Shown here: one piece after another, positions 48,829 to 63,321 of the stretch
Numbering within the stretch: position 1 is the stretch's first letter
Layout: each line of letters opens with the position of its first letter
Origin: Polynucleobacter meluiroseus
GTDB taxonomy: Bacteria; Pseudomonadota; Gammaproteobacteria; Burkholderiales; Burkholderiaceae
DNA: 64,000 nt
Direction: 5' to 3'
Assembly: GCF_900205755.1 (NCBI RefSeq)
Contig: NZ_OANS01000004.1
Span: forward strand, 124,001 to 188,000
Made by a program: the position numbers and the translations under genes
The notes under the pieces: model-generated
What the model was told of the DNA's origin: nothing
Databases searched by the model: none
What the model saw: only the letters and a program-made list of their open reading frames with translations

Positions 48829-48936
48829 ATTGTGCTATTGAAAGTCAATTGGCCCGAGCCTTAGCTGGCTTGAGTCATGCAGCTGTAAGCCAGAGTTAGT
48901 AATATACTGGTTTACCCTCTCAGTCAATTCTTGAAT

Positions 48937-49737
48937 ATGCCCTGTTTGAAAAAACACTTATTAAGCCTAGTTATTTGCGGCATGCTTATTGCATTGCTGG
49001 CCCCAATGACTGCGCATGCTGTCCTGCAGGATGAGATTCAGGTCTATGACGATGAAATCAATGCCAAGGGTGAGCAGAGCCTGGAATTGCACGTAAACAC
49101 CACTCCGCGGGGCGTGCAGACCCCCAGTTATCCAGGCGAGATGATGACTAACAATGCTACGCGTATCACGCCAGAGTACGCGTACGGCCTTGGCGATAAG
49201 CTGGAAGCGGGTTTTTATATCAACTCCGTGGTCAGCAATAACAATTGGAACTATGCGGGCGCTAAAGTACGCCTCAAATATCTCCCTTTCAATGAAGAGG
49301 AGGGGGATTATTTCTTTGGCGGCTTGAACGTCGAGCTCTCTAATACCCTGCCTCAGTATGAGCAGTCCCGATACAATGCCGAGGCGCGTTTTATTATTGG
49401 TAAGCACGTAGGTAAATGGTTGTTTGTTGTTAATCCTATCTTCGACCAGCCACTTTCGCAGCCCTATGTCCATCAAGGTCCTGATTTCAATACCGCCATT
49501 CGGGTTTCTCGTGAAGTGGCGCCAGATTGGTCTGTGGGCACGGAGTTTTACTCAAATTACAATCAAATTGGCTCTGGACCCATCTCCTATCCAAATACCC
49601 AGCAACTGGGATTCTTGAAGGTTTACTGCGACGCGGGGCCAATTCCTTTTCAAGCGGGCATTGGCAAAGGCTTTACCAACAGCAGCGACTCCCTAACCTT
49701 AATGGCTATTATTTCCATCCCCTTGCCACAGTTTTAA
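48937..49737 (+). CDS. Probable outer-membrane beta-barrel protein of unknown function
   Basis: A 266-residue exported protein with a signal peptide (cleavage near residue 29, after AHA). The mature part has alternating amphipathic strands (SLELHVNTT, ITPEYAYGLGDKLEAGFYINSVV, GAKVRLKYLPF, NVELSNTL, TAIRVSREVAPDWSVGTEFYSNY) and ends in a terminal phenylalanine (PLPQF), which is the usual sign of an outer-membrane barrel. I do not recognise a characterised family. The ATG at 48937 is the best start. Neighbours give no clue. Confidence 0.75.
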   Translation: MPCLKKHLLSLVICGMLIALLAPMTAHAVLQDEIQVYDDEINAKGEQSLELHVNTTPRGVQTPSYPGEMMTNNATRITPEYAYGLGDKLEAGFYINSVVSNNNWNYAGAKVRLKYLPFNEEEGDYFFGGLNVELSNTLPQYEQSRYNAEARFIIGKHVGKWLFVVNPIFDQPLSQPYVHQGPDFNTAIRVSREVAPDWSVGTEFYSNYNQIGSGPISYPNTQQLGFLKVYCDAGPIPFQAGIGKGFTNSSDSLTLMAIISIPLPQF

Positions 49738-49873
49738 GATAATTATTATTTAAAACAAGTAGTTAGTAAAAAATGAAGTCATTTTTCTAGTCATCTAGAG
49801 CAAGCTGTCCAAGACTCTGCAAGGCAATCGTATTAGGGTTATACTCTAGGTACTAACCCTTAAGGAGATCCAA
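49738..49873 (+). promoter_or_regulatory. Promoter region of the 35-codon gene with inverted repeat
   Basis: TATACT near 49840 may be a -10 element. AGGGTTA and TAACCCT flank it as a seven-base inverted repeat with a twelve-base spacer (about 49835-49860), just before the AAGGAG ribosome site. The overlap suggests an operator or a leader hairpin. Confidence 0.4.
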
Positions 49874-49981
49874 ATGGCTCAATTAATTAACAAATTCAAC
49901 CAACTGTTTACTACAACTAAGACAGCTTCCGAGCAACGTGTACGCCACTATGATTTTGATGGTGCTTACCGCGGAATGTAA
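49874..49981 (+). CDS. Small protein of 35 residues, unknown function
   Basis: A short gene with a strong ribosome site (AAGGAGATCCAA) and a complete frame beginning MAQLINKFNQLFTTTKTASE and ending RHYDFDGAYRGM. A perfect rho-independent terminator starts 19 bases after its stop, so the unit has the expected order of promoter, ribosome site, gene and terminator. The sequence has an amphipathic N-terminal helix and an aromatic, glycine-rich end (YDFDGAYRG). I do not recognise a family. It might also be a leader or a small regulatory RNA that happens to encode a peptide. Confidence 0.6.
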   Translation: MAQLINKFNQLFTTTKTASEQRVRHYDFDGAYRGM

Positions 49982-50000
49982 TTCTGTCTCAGGCAAATTG

Positions 50001-50026
50001 AAAACCACCTTCGGGTGGTTTTTTTT
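50001..50026 (+). terminator. Rho-independent terminator after the 35-codon gene
   Basis: AAAACCACC, a TTCG loop and GGTGGTTTTTTTT form a perfect stem with a UUCG tetraloop followed by eight T. It is among the clearest terminators in the window. Confidence 0.95.
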
Positions 50027-50136
50027 CGTCTTCAATTTGCCCGCAAGCCAATAAGCAATTGCATGTTTTAAAACAATAGAGGATTTTTTATGACCAAAGG
50101 CACGAGGGTAATCACTAGTGATACAAATGGAAATAA

Positions 50137-50150
50137 TTGATTAGTGTCAA
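50137..50150. promoter_or_regulatory. FNR-like operator upstream of oxlT
   Basis: TTGATTAGTGTCAA matches the TTGA-N6-TCAA form of the site at oxc. AATAAT (50176-50181) follows 32.5 bases from its centre and could be the -10 element, again giving an activator position near -41 to -44. Confidence 0.55.
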
Positions 50151-50241
50151 GTGCTTGCAAGAAAATCTGTTCAAAAATAATGCATCAAATGTAGATGCGC
50201 ATTTTGGTAACAAATTAATTTGAAATATTAGGAGATTAGAG

Positions 50242-51504
50242 ATGGGTAGCGAACAAAATTCAGGGCCATTTGGAGGTCGATGGTTTCAACTTCTAATCGG
50301 CATCATCTGTATGTCGATGATTGCAAATTTGCAATACGGTTGGACTCTATTCGTCAATCCAATCGATGCTAAATTTGGTTGGGGCCGCGCTGCAATTCAA
50401 GTTGCCTTCACTATTTTCGTATTGACAGAGACTTGGTTGGTGCCAATCGAGGGATACCTAGTTGATAAGTTTGGTCCTCGCCCAGTAGTATTTTGCGGCG
50501 GTATCTTATGCGGTATTGGTTGGATGCTCAATTCCCAAGCTGACACATTAGCTATGCTCTATTTTGCTGCGGCAGTAAGCGGTGTTGGTGCTGGTGCTGT
50601 TTATGGTACTTGCGTAGGTAATGCGCTCAAGTGGTTCCCAGACCGTCGCGGTTTGGCTGCTGGCTTAACCGCTGCAGGCTTTGGCGCTGGTTCCGCTTTA
50701 ACCGTAATTCCAATTGCAAACATGATTGCAAACCAAGGCTATCAAGAGACTTTCTGGTTCTTTGGTATTGGTCAAGGCGCTATCGTTGTGATTTTGAGCT
50801 TGTTGCTGGTAAAGCCGATTCAAAGTGTCATCACTACAGTCAAGGCTCAAGTTGCTCAAACCCGTAAAGATTTCCGCCCAATGGAAATGGTTAAGCAGCC
50901 CGTGTTTTGGATTATGTATTTGATGTTCGTGATGGTTGCAGCTGGTGGTTTGATGGCTACTGCACAGTTAGGCCCAATTGCCAAAGACTTTCAAGTGGCA
51001 GGCGTAACAGTAAGCCTCATGGGATTAGCTTTACCTGCTTTGACTTTTGCATTAACAATCGACCGCGTTCTTAACGGTTTAACCCGTCCTTTCTTTGGTT
51101 GGGTATCCGATAAGATTGGCCGCGAACAAACCATGACCTTATGTTTTGCTTTCGAGTGTTTCGGTATTCTCGGTCTCTACTACCTTGGACGTGATCCAAT
51201 CATGTTCGTGTTGTTGACTGGTTTGGTATTCTTCGCTTGGGGTGAAATCTATAGCTTGTTTCCATCGACTAGTGCCGATACATTTGGTACCAAGTTTGCG
51301 GCTGGTAATGCAGGCTTGCTCTACACCGCTAAAGGTACGGCCGCATTGTTGGTTCCGCTCTCTAGCGTGTTGGTCGCCACAACTGGTGGTTGGGAGGCAG
51401 TATTTTGGGTAGCCAGCTTCCTTAACGGTACTGCAGCTATTTTGGCGTGGTTTGTATTGCGCCCAATGCGCCGCAAACTGATTGAGCGCTCCGCATCGAT
51501 GTAA
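50242..51504 (+). CDS. oxlT: Oxalate:formate antiporter, OxlT-type MFS transporter
   Basis: A 12-helix MFS transporter of 420 residues that would exchange oxalate for formate, which in Oxalobacter also generates proton motive force. It aligns with OxlT (418 residues) along its length: LQYGWTLFVNPI, YLVDKFGPRP, WFPDRRGLAAGLTAAGFGAG, GLTRPFFGWVSDKIGR and LFPSTSADTFGT. The two positive residues that bind oxalate in OxlT, R272 and K355, correspond to R282 in LTRPFFGW and K364 in YTAKGTA, and both are kept. It is 38 kb from the other oxalate genes but shares their candidate operator. It ends with a strong terminator. Confidence 0.9.
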   Translation: MGSEQNSGPFGGRWFQLLIGIICMSMIANLQYGWTLFVNPIDAKFGWGRAAIQVAFTIFVLTETWLVPIEGYLVDKFGPRPVVFCGGILCGIGWMLNSQADTLAMLYFAAAVSGVGAGAVYGTCVGNALKWFPDRRGLAAGLTAAGFGAGSALTVIPIANMIANQGYQETFWFFGIGQGAIVVILSLLLVKPIQSVITTVKAQVAQTRKDFRPMEMVKQPVFWIMYLMFVMVAAGGLMATAQLGPIAKDFQVAGVTVSLMGLALPALTFALTIDRVLNGLTRPFFGWVSDKIGREQTMTLCFAFECFGILGLYYLGRDPIMFVLLTGLVFFAWGEIYSLFPSTSADTFGTKFAAGNAGLLYTAKGTAALLVPLSSVLVATTGGWEAVFWVASFLNGTAAILAWFVLRPMRRKLIERSASM

Positions 51505-51529
51505 TTCCTGGTTAGTATTGCCAACAAGG

Positions 51530-51555
51530 AAAGGGCTCGTAAGAGCCCTTTTTTT
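51530..51555 (+). terminator. Rho-independent terminator after oxlT
   Basis: AAAGGGCTC, a GTAA tetraloop and GAGCCCTTTTTTT form a strong stem with a long T run 25 bases after the stop codon, so oxlT is a single-gene transcript. Confidence 0.93.
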
Positions 51556-51680
51556 CATGTTCGTGAAGTTTAAGCAGCCCCCACTAGCTCGCATAAACTT
51601 AAGGCAAGTAAGGTCAATACTGATTGATAATGATATGTAACGCGAAGGTAGTGAATGAAATTCAATTTACGGGGGCAGTA

Positions 51681-52154
51681 ATGACAAGACGAAATAAGTT
51701 TGGATTATGCGGTTTATTTTTAATGGGTTTTGCGCTGGCAGTCCAAGCCCATGATGCCAAAGTGGGCTACATCGAAATTGAGCACGCTTACACGCGCGCA
51801 ACCGTACCTGGCCAGCAAGTGGCGGCGGGGTATATGAAGATTGAAAATCGCGGCGCTGCCGATCAACTGATTTCTGCAAGCTCTCCTGCTGCCGGTGAAG
51901 TGCAACTCCACGAAATGAGTATGGAAGGCAATGTCATGAAGATGCGTCAGCTCAAAGACATCCCTTTGCCTGCTGGATCCGTAGTTGAACTCAAGCCCGG
52001 TGGTTTTCATTTAATGCTCATGAATTTGAAGGCACCTCTTGGTACCGGCGAGACCGTAGCAGTCAAACTCAAGTTTGCTAAGGCTGGTGAGGTGGAGGTT
52101 AAGCTCCCGGTAAGTGCAATGGGCGGCCAAGGCGGTCACGGCATGCGGCATTAA
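51681..52154 (+). CDS. Periplasmic copper chaperone PCuAC
   Basis: A 157-residue exported protein with signal peptide (cleavage near AVQA, about residue 23). The mature domain is PCuAC, which carries Cu(I) to cytochrome oxidase. The copper motif is visible: LHEMSMEGNVMKMRQL, followed by FHLMLMNL, giving the H-M-x10-M-x-H-x-M arrangement. AYTRATVPGQQVAAGYMKIEN is the usual first part. A histidine/methionine-rich tail (GGQGGHGMRH) may add metal binding. The start MTRRNK at 51681 is used. No senC/sco gene is adjacent. Confidence 0.9.
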   Translation: MTRRNKFGLCGLFLMGFALAVQAHDAKVGYIEIEHAYTRATVPGQQVAAGYMKIENRGAADQLISASSPAAGEVQLHEMSMEGNVMKMRQLKDIPLPAGSVVELKPGGFHLMLMNLKAPLGTGETVAVKLKFAKAGEVEVKLPVSAMGGQGGHGMRH

Positions 52155-52192
52155 GGAGTGTTATGCAGTAAAATTATTAATTAGTAGTCGTA

Positions 52193-52230
52193 AAAAAGCC
52201 CCTCAATCTCGCGACTAAGGGGCTTTGCTT
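52193..52230. terminator. Bidirectional terminator between PCuAC gene and ilvD
   Basis: AAAAAGCCCCT and AGGGGCTTT pair around a 14-base loop with T-rich flanks on both strands. It serves the convergent PCuAC and ilvD genes. Confidence 0.85.
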
Positions 52231-52254
52231 TTTGATGCGAACTGCTTGGAAGGT

Positions 52255-53943
52255 TTACTCCAAATTTAAATCCGTCACCGCGCCTTTGCTGGCACTGCTT
52301 GCAAGGTAAGCGTACTTAGCCAATAGACCGCGGGTATAGCGCGGCTTAGGTTGCTTCCAGTTAGCCCGACGTTTTGCAATTTCTTCATCGCTCACATTGA
52401 GCTGAATTAAGAGCGTGTGCGCATCGATGGTGACTGAGTCGCCTTCTTCAATCAAAGCAATCACGCCACCAACATAAGCTTCGGGCGCTACGTGACCCAC
52501 CACCATGCCCCACGTACCACCAGAGAAGCGGCCGTCGGTGATCAAGCCTACTGTCTCGCCAAGACCTTGACCGACCAAGGCAGAGGTTGGAGCAAGCATC
52601 TCCCGCATTCCAGGGCCACCCTTAGGGCCTTCATAACGAATCACCATGACGTCGCCGTCTGTAATCTTTTGCGCCATGATGGCGGCCATCGCTTCGTCTT
52701 CTGAATTAAATACACGCGCTGGTCCAGTAATGGAAGGATTCTTTAATCCGGTAATTTTGGCAACGCAACCTTCAGGAGAAATATTACCCTTCAGAATCGC
52801 TAAGTGACCTTGCTTGTAAATAGGGTTATCCAAAGTGCGAATGACCTTTTGATCGGCGCGAGGTACTGAAGGTACATCTTTCAATACTTCAGCAATAGTC
52901 TTGCCAGTAATGGTCATGCAATCGCCGTGCAATAGTCCACCGTCGAGCAAAATCTTCATCACTTGCGGAATGCCGCCAGCCAGGTGCAAGTCGGTTGCTA
53001 AGTATGCGCCTGAGGGTTTCATATCCGCGATGACTGGCACGCGTTTACGAATGCGTTCGAAATCATCAATGGTCCAGTCAATTTCAGCAGCGCTAGTAAT
53101 AGCGAGGAAGTGTAAGACCGCGTTAGTAGAACCGCCGACTGCCATGATTACGCTGACCGCATTCTCAATGGATTTTTTGGTGATGATATCGCGTGGACGC
53201 AGATTGTTTTTAATCGCCTCGACTAAAACAATCGCGGAGTCATGCGCACTCCTTACTTTTTCTTCATCTACGTTGGACATCGTGGATGAGTAGGGTAGGC
53301 TCATGCCTAAGGCCTCAAAAGAGGAGCTCATGGTGTTGGCGGTATACATTCCGCCGCAGGAACCACTTCCGGGGCAGGCATTTTCTTCCACACCCTTGAG
53401 GTCTTGAGCGTTCATTCTGCCGGAGGTGAATTCACCAACGGCTTCGAAGGCGGAAACAATATTCAGCTCTTTACCTTTGAAATGACCAGGCTTAATCGTG
53501 CCGCCATAAACATAGATACTGGGGACGTTGGTGCGAGCCATCGCCATCATGCCGCCGGGCATATTTTTATCGCAACCACCAATGACTACCACGCCGTCTT
53601 GCCACAAGCCATTGACGCAGGTCTCGATACTATCGGCAATAACTTCACGGGAGACGAGGGAATATTTCATACCTTCGGTACCCATGCCAATTCCGTCGGA
53701 AACCGTTGGCGTGCCGAAAGTCTGCGCCTTAGCACCAGCCCCTTCAAGGGCGGTGACCACTGCATCAGCTAATTTTTGCAAACCGCTATTGCAAGGCGTA
53801 ATCGTAGAGTGGCCATTAGCCACCCCAACCATAGGCTTTACAAAGTCCTTCTCTTCATATCCCATCGCGTAATACATCGAGCGATTTGGAGCACGTGCGA
53901 CTCCCTCAGTAACATTACGCGAGCGTTCATTAAGTCGTTTCAT
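52255..53943 (-). CDS. ilvD: Dihydroxy-acid dehydratase
   Basis: IlvD is the iron-sulfur dehydratase of valine, leucine and isoleucine synthesis. It has 562 residues. The cluster cysteines appear in [17 protein letters not shown] and [14 protein letters not shown], and the domain signature [21 protein letters not shown] and the C-terminal [19 protein letters not shown] are typical. The [2Fe-2S] type is likely from this pattern. A 23-base palindrome lies about 95 bases upstream in the divergent region with the RodZ-like gene. Confidence 0.97.
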   Translation of the reverse strand: MKRLNERSRNVTEGVARAPNRSMYYAMGYEEKDFVKPMVGVANGHSTITPCNSGLQKLADAVVTALEGAGAKAQTFGTPTVSDGIGMGTEGMKYSLVSREVIADSIETCVNGLWQDGVVVIGGCDKNMPGGMMAMARTNVPSIYVYGGTIKPGHFKGKELNIVSAFEAVGEFTSGRMNAQDLKGVEENACPGSGSCGGMYTANTMSSSFEALGMSLPYSSTMSNVDEEKVRSAHDSAIVLVEAIKNNLRPRDIITKKSIENAVSVIMAVGGSTNAVLHFLAITSAAEIDWTIDDFERIRKRVPVIADMKPSGAYLATDLHLAGGIPQVMKILLDGGLLHGDCMTITGKTIAEVLKDVPSVPRADQKVIRTLDNPIYKQGHLAILKGNISPEGCVAKITGLKNPSITGPARVFNSEDEAMAAIMAQKITDGDVMVIRYEGPKGGPGMREMLAPTSALVGQGLGETVGLITDGRFSGGTWGMVVGHVAPEAYVGGVIALIEEGDSVTIDAHTLLIQLNVSDEEIAKRRANWKQPKPRYTRGLLAKYAYLASSASKGAVTDLNLE

Positions 53944-54035
53944 ACGGATAGTGACTCCAAAAAAAGTTCTAAAACCTCTATTGTGCCGTGAGACGGCTTA
54001 TCGGTGCGGAGATTTGGGCGAGCCTGGCTAGAAAC

Positions 54036-54058
54036 TAGATATTGCGGTGCAATATCTA
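54036..54058. promoter_or_regulatory. 23-bp perfect palindrome upstream of ilvD
   Basis: TAGATATTGC and GCAATATCTA flank the three bases GGT. Its core ATTGC-N3-GCAAT is identical in form to that of the palindrome before the cobalamin-controlled receptor (6718-6738). It lies about 95 bases before ilvD and 118 before the divergent RodZ-like gene. The regulator is unknown. Confidence 0.5.
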
Positions 54059-54176
54059 ACTTCCTCATAATGAATTATCCCTAAGGCTATCAGTACTTCC
54101 CGACTATTGCCCTTTTATTTTTCCGGAATTAATATCAGTCACAATTAGTACATATCAGCCAGTTAAATTAACTTTC

Positions 54177-55175
54177 ATGAAAAAAATGACCACGCTGCCA
54201 GAAATCAAACCAGAAGCGTTCCGCAACGCGCGCGAATCTCTTGGTATGAATGTTAAAGAACTAGCAGTTAAAGCGTGCTTGTCAGTTCGCCAAATAGAGC
54301 AAATTGAAAATGGCGGCCAGGCTTCTTATTACAACCCTCAAATTAAACTAACTGCGGCTAGGAAAGTGGCCAGCCTGTTGGGTATGAAAGAGAATGACGC
54401 TTTTGATTTCGGCATCGATACGCCGACAAAAGAAGTTTCTATTGAAGCGGCGCTTAACAAACCTGTACCAGTAGCAACCGCAACTTCTAAACCAGTCACG
54501 CAAATTATTGCTGAAGAATCTTTTGAGCTTGAATCCTTAGGTAGCTCCGGCCCTTTGGGTAAACCTAAGCAACCATCGCAAAAGCAATTGCTCATTTGGC
54601 TTGGTCTCATAGTCGCTACCGTTTTTGCCCTGATGAATCTACGCCCACTATTTTTTGGTAACAAGCCAGAAGAAACTCAAGTGGCAAAAGAAGAAATCAC
54701 CGCGCCTGCATCAAGCGTTCCAGAACCTGTGGCGGAGACAGCAACTACGGCGGCGAACACAGAAGCACCAGCAAGCTTAGTTTCGGGAGTGAATGCTGCT
54801 GCAACTGCGACAGCCCCAGCCCCAGCCCTATCCCCTATCAGTACTGCAAGTGCTGAGACCACTGGCAATTGTCCTGCTGAGAGTCAAAGCCCAGTGAGCT
54901 ATACGCCAGAGAATCCACGCAAGACAGGAGAGAAGGTGTATTTCCAGGCTAAAGCAAAACAAGTGGTTTGTGTGGTTGATGCTACTGGCAAAAGGCAAGT
55001 TAAGACTTTAGAGCCAGGCGTTGGCATCTCTTTTTATGGTCAGCCACCCTTCAAAGTTCTGACAGAGGGACTGGCTCAGGGGGATATCTACTTCCAAGGT
55101 TACAAAGTCAAACTCAGTGACTTAGAAGCGAAAACCTTAGTATTAAAACCTGCGGAAATTCAAGCTTCTAATTGA
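54177..55175 (+). CDS. RodZ-like helix-turn-helix membrane protein (DUF4115)
   Basis: A 332-residue single-pass inner-membrane protein with the RodZ layout. A cytoplasmic Xre-type helix-turn-helix (about residues 10-80: ARESLGMNVKELAVKACLSVRQIEQIENG) is followed by a linker, one membrane helix (about 137-156), a proline/alanine/threonine-rich periplasmic linker, and a C-terminal DUF4115 beta domain (about 240-325). RodZ links MreB filaments to cell-wall synthesis and cell shape. The insertion of YYNPQI in the helix-turn-helix is unusual. In several Burkholderiales such a gene precedes ispG, but here P-II follows on the other strand. Confidence 0.8.
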   Translation: MKKMTTLPEIKPEAFRNARESLGMNVKELAVKACLSVRQIEQIENGGQASYYNPQIKLTAARKVASLLGMKENDAFDFGIDTPTKEVSIEAALNKPVPVATATSKPVTQIIAEESFELESLGSSGPLGKPKQPSQKQLLIWLGLIVATVFALMNLRPLFFGNKPEETQVAKEEITAPASSVPEPVAETATTAANTEAPASLVSGVNAAATATAPAPALSPISTASAETTGNCPAESQSPVSYTPENPRKTGEKVYFQAKAKQVVCVVDATGKRQVKTLEPGVGISFYGQPPFKVLTEGLAQGDIYFQGYKVKLSDLEAKTLVLKPAEIQASN

Positions 55176-55217
55176 GGATTGATTCGAAGTAATCAGATCT
55201 TGAGTAATGAGTCGGAC

Positions 55218-55577
<360 letters not shown>

Positions 55578-55643
55578 TCAATTTGTATTGCCTAGGATAG
55601 TGCCTTATATCAAGAATGCAAGCAATAGCATTGCAACTGGGAT

Positions 55644-57269
55644 TTACGCCCTAAATTGAGAAGTAATGGGGTAGCGCCAGTCGCGACCGAAGGCACGGGT
55701 AGTTACCCTAACGCCAGGAGGTGCTTGGCGGCGCTTGTATTCATTCAGCTTAATTAGGCGGGTCACTTTTTCGACGCTCTCCGCGTCTAATCCCGCAGCG
55801 ATCATTTGCGCAATCGATTGGTTTTGCTCCATGTAACGCTCCACGATATTGTCGAGTACGTCATAGGAGGGTAAGTGATCTTGATCAGTTTGCTCGTGGC
55901 GTAGTTCCGCCGATGGGGCGCGGGTGAGAATGCGTTCAGGAATGACTTGTGAAATCGTGTTGCGGTAGTGACAGAGTCGGTAAACCAGCGTCTTGGCAAT
56001 GTCCTTAATCACGGCAAAACCACCTGCCATATCACCGTAGAGTGTGCAGTAACCAACTGCCATTTCGCTCTTATTGCCTGTAGTGAGTACCAAGCGACCC
56101 GTTTTATTGGATAGCGCCATTAATAAAGTGCCACGCACGCGTGCTTGAATATTTTCTTCAGTAGCGTCTTGCTCTAAGCATTTAAATTGCTCTGCTAAAG
56201 CCAGTTCCAGAGCATCTACCGGACCACTAATAGGGATTTCATCGTATTGAACTTGCATACGGTTGGCCATTTCGCGGGCATCTACCCAAGAGATATCGGC
56301 GGTATAGCGTGAAGCCATCATGACAGTGCGCACGCGCTCCGCACCTAAAGCATCTACCGCAATTGCCAGCACTAGCGCGGAATCTACTCCACCAGACAAG
56401 CCAATGATGACGCCGGGAAAACGATTCTTCTGCACGTAGTCCCGAACACCAAGCACTAAGGCTTGGTAGGCTTGCGCTTCTACACTCAGGCTAGGAGTAG
56501 TGACTCCTGAGATTAAATCTCCAGAGGAATTCAGGCTTACTAGGCCAAGCCCGATTTCAAACTGGGGCATTGACATCACCAGCTTACCTTGCGCATTTAA
56601 CGCAAAAGAACCACCATCAAATACGAGTTCATCTTGACCGCCAACCGCATTCACATAAATCAACGGCATTGACGTTTGGGCAACCTGTTGATGAAGCACA
56701 TCAATGCGCAGAACATCTTTCTGTAAATGAAAGGGGGATGCATTGATCACCAACAGTACTTGTGCACCGGCAGCGTGCGCCTGTTTGGCTGGCTCAGCAT
56801 GCCAAGCATCTTCGCAAATGATTAAGCCAAAATGCGTGCCTGCGCTCTCAAACACGCAAGCTTGTGAACCAGGCGTGAAATAACGTACCTCATCAAAAAC
56901 CTCGTGATTAGGTAGCTCTTGCTTGGCGTAGGCGGCAATGATTGCGCCATTCTGAATCACAGACGCAGCATTTTGTAAGCCCTGTGCCGATCGCTTGGGA
57001 TGGCCAACAATCACTGTTAGGCTAGGGAATTGCTTGAGTTGAGTGACTAATGCGTTTAGCTGAGTTTCAGTAGCGTCTATAAAAGCAGGGCGCAATAACA
57101 AGTCTTCTGGAGGGTAGCCAGTGAGGGACAGCTCTGGAGTAAGCAGAAGCTTTGCACCTTGCGCATGCGCCTGTACAGCCGCTTGAAAAATTAGCTCAGC
57201 GTTGCCGGGCAAATCACCCAGAAGTGGGTTGATTTGCGCCAAGGCGATGGTTTGTGGGTTCACTTCCAA
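55644..57269 (-). CDS. nadE: NAD+ synthase, glutamine-hydrolysing
   Basis: NadE amidates nicotinic acid adenine dinucleotide to NAD using glutamine. The 541-residue protein has an N-terminal nitrilase-type glutaminase (about 1-260; ELSLTGYPPEDLL, catalytic cysteine in GLIICEDAWHA) and a C-terminal synthetase with the PP-loop GLSGGVDSALVLAIAVDALGAERV and TGNKSEMAVGYCTLYGDMAGGFAVI. Both catalytic parts are complete. It lies upstream of glnB on the same strand with an 87-base gap, so they may share a transcript. Confidence 0.96.
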   Translation of the reverse strand: MEVNPQTIALAQINPLLGDLPGNAELIFQAAVQAHAQGAKLLLTPELSLTGYPPEDLLLRPAFIDATETQLNALVTQLKQFPSLTVIVGHPKRSAQGLQNAASVIQNGAIIAAYAKQELPNHEVFDEVRYFTPGSQACVFESAGTHFGLIICEDAWHAEPAKQAHAAGAQVLLVINASPFHLQKDVLRIDVLHQQVAQTSMPLIYVNAVGGQDELVFDGGSFALNAQGKLVMSMPQFEIGLGLVSLNSSGDLISGVTTPSLSVEAQAYQALVLGVRDYVQKNRFPGVIIGLSGGVDSALVLAIAVDALGAERVRTVMMASRYTADISWVDAREMANRMQVQYDEIPISGPVDALELALAEQFKCLEQDATEENIQARVRGTLLMALSNKTGRLVLTTGNKSEMAVGYCTLYGDMAGGFAVIKDIAKTLVYRLCHYRNTISQVIPERILTRAPSAELRHEQTDQDHLPSYDVLDNIVERYMEQNQSIAQMIAAGLDAESVEKVTRLIKLNEYKRRQAPPGVRVTTRAFGRDWRYPITSQFRA

Positions 57270-57302
57270 TGAGAAGCCCCACGCCCGTCCAAATGCAAAG
57301 AA

Positions 57303-57839
57303 CTATTGTGCTGACTTGGCATAGCCCTCAATGCCATTGAGGATTTCTTGATGGGCAGCGGGAATATCGCCCCAACCGGTAACCTTAACCCATTTGCCCT
57401 TTTCGAGATCTTTATAGTGCTCAAAAAAGTGTTGGATTTGATTGAGGGTTAAGACACTCAAGTCTTCTAAGGTTTGGATCTTTGAGTACAGCGGCAAAAT
57501 TTTGTCTTCTGGCACCGCCAATAATTTGGCATCTTGTCCGCCTTCATCTTCCATTTGCAAAATGCCAATGGCGCGGCAGCTTACTACTACACCAGGAATC
57601 AGTGGAAATGGAGTCATGACCAAAACATCTACTGGATCACCATCACCTGCAATCGTTTGCGGAATGTAGCCATAGTTACATGGATAGTGCATTGCTGTGC
57701 CCATAAAGCGATCGACGAAAATGGCGCCGCTTTCTTTATCAACTTCATATTTGATGGGATCCGCATTCATGGGGATTTCGATGATGACGTTAAAAATTTC
57801 AGGAATTTTTTTACCTGGTTTTACTTTGTCTAAACTCAT
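57303..57839 (-). CDS. ppa: Inorganic pyrophosphatase
   Basis: A family I soluble pyrophosphatase of 178 residues that removes pyrophosphate released by biosynthesis. The active-site [10 protein letters not shown] is preceded by [13 protein letters not shown], and [28 protein letters not shown] and [17 protein letters not shown] are all family segments. It is the usual bacterial length. It follows trxB on the same strand with a 76-base gap that is AT-rich. Confidence 0.97.
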   Translation of the reverse strand: MSLDKVKPGKKIPEIFNVIIEIPMNADPIKYEVDKESGAIFVDRFMGTAMHYPCNYGYIPQTIAGDGDPVDVLVMTPFPLIPGVVVSCRAIGILQMEDEGGQDAKLLAVPEDKILPLYSKIQTLEDLSVLTLNQIQHFFEHYKDLEKGKWVKVTGWGDIPAAHQEILNGIEGYAKSAQ

Positions 57840-57915
57840 ACTTACTCCGGATAGTGATTGATGCGACTAATTAAAAAACGAATAATAAAAAATAATTTAA
57901 AGGAATAACAAAACT

Positions 57916-61224
<3,309 letters not shown>

Positions 61225-61234
61225 ACCTTATATT

Positions 61235-61918
61235 TTGACTACACTTTTATCCGTTCTTGCGTTCAGCCTGACTTGTTTATTCTCAGCAAATAGCGTGCTA
61301 GCAGACACCCCCAGTGGCGTTGAGCAATTGCGGGAATTCGTGCGGACATCTAAGACGGCTGAAGGAGAGTTTGTGCAACAACAACTGCGCGCTCCCAAAG
61401 CGAATGAGCCGCAAGATAAAGGTCTGAAAGTCATTCGCCAAACACAGGGTATTTTTATCTTCCAACGTCCGGGCCGTTTTGTTTGGGACACCCAAAAGCC
61501 TTACGAGCAAAAACTCATTGCGGATGGCAAGCAACTCATTTTGTGGGACAAGGATCTCAATCAGGCGACTTTTAGACCTGCTGGCCAAGCCTTAGCCACA
61601 ACTCCTGCGGCAATTTTATTTGGCGAGACTTCACTAGAGCAGCATTTTGATCTAGTGGAAGGTGAAGAGCGCCTCAATATGAAATGGGTGAACTTAGCGC
61701 CAAAGAAAGTTCCCAATGCCAAGAATGGCAATAACTTGCCTTACACTAAAATCTCTGTTGGCATGTTGAACGGACTGCCGCGCGCACTTGAACTCACCGA
61801 TGGCTTGGGCAGCGTGGTCTTGGTAACGCTCGATAAGATCCAACTCAATATTAGTTTGCCTGCTAACCGCTTTACCTTTGACCCACCTGCTGGGGCCGAA
61901 GTGTTACGCCTTAAATAA
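61235..61918 (+). CDS. lolA: Outer-membrane lipoprotein carrier protein LolA
   Basis: LolA carries lipoproteins across the periplasm from LolCDE to LolB. The 227-residue protein has a signal peptide (MTTLLSVLAFSLTCLFSANSVLA) and the LolA fold, with GIFIFQRPGRFVWDTQKPYEQKLIADGKQLILWDKDLNQ (the usual hydrophobic-pocket segment). TTG at 61235 is the likely start because no ATG, GTG or better TTG gives a proper signal peptide, and because it lies ten bases behind ftsK. ATG starts further upstream lie inside ftsK in another frame. ftsK-lolA-serS is a common order in Proteobacteria. Confidence 0.9.
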   Translation: MTTLLSVLAFSLTCLFSANSVLADTPSGVEQLREFVRTSKTAEGEFVQQQLRAPKANEPQDKGLKVIRQTQGIFIFQRPGRFVWDTQKPYEQKLIADGKQLILWDKDLNQATFRPAGQALATTPAAILFGETSLEQHFDLVEGEERLNMKWVNLAPKKVPNAKNGNNLPYTKISVGMLNGLPRALELTDGLGSVVLVTLDKIQLNISLPANRFTFDPPAGAEVLRLK

Positions 61919-63277
<1,359 letters not shown>

Positions 63278-63321
63278 TCTTAAGAGGCTAAAGCAAAAGA
63301 GCGCACGTAAGGCCTCAAAGC

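Noticed and set aside
50170-50205. GCATC ... GATGC repeat downstream of the oxlT operator as a second operator
   Set aside because: It is short, does not match the TTGA-type site and is expected by chance in AT-rich DNA.
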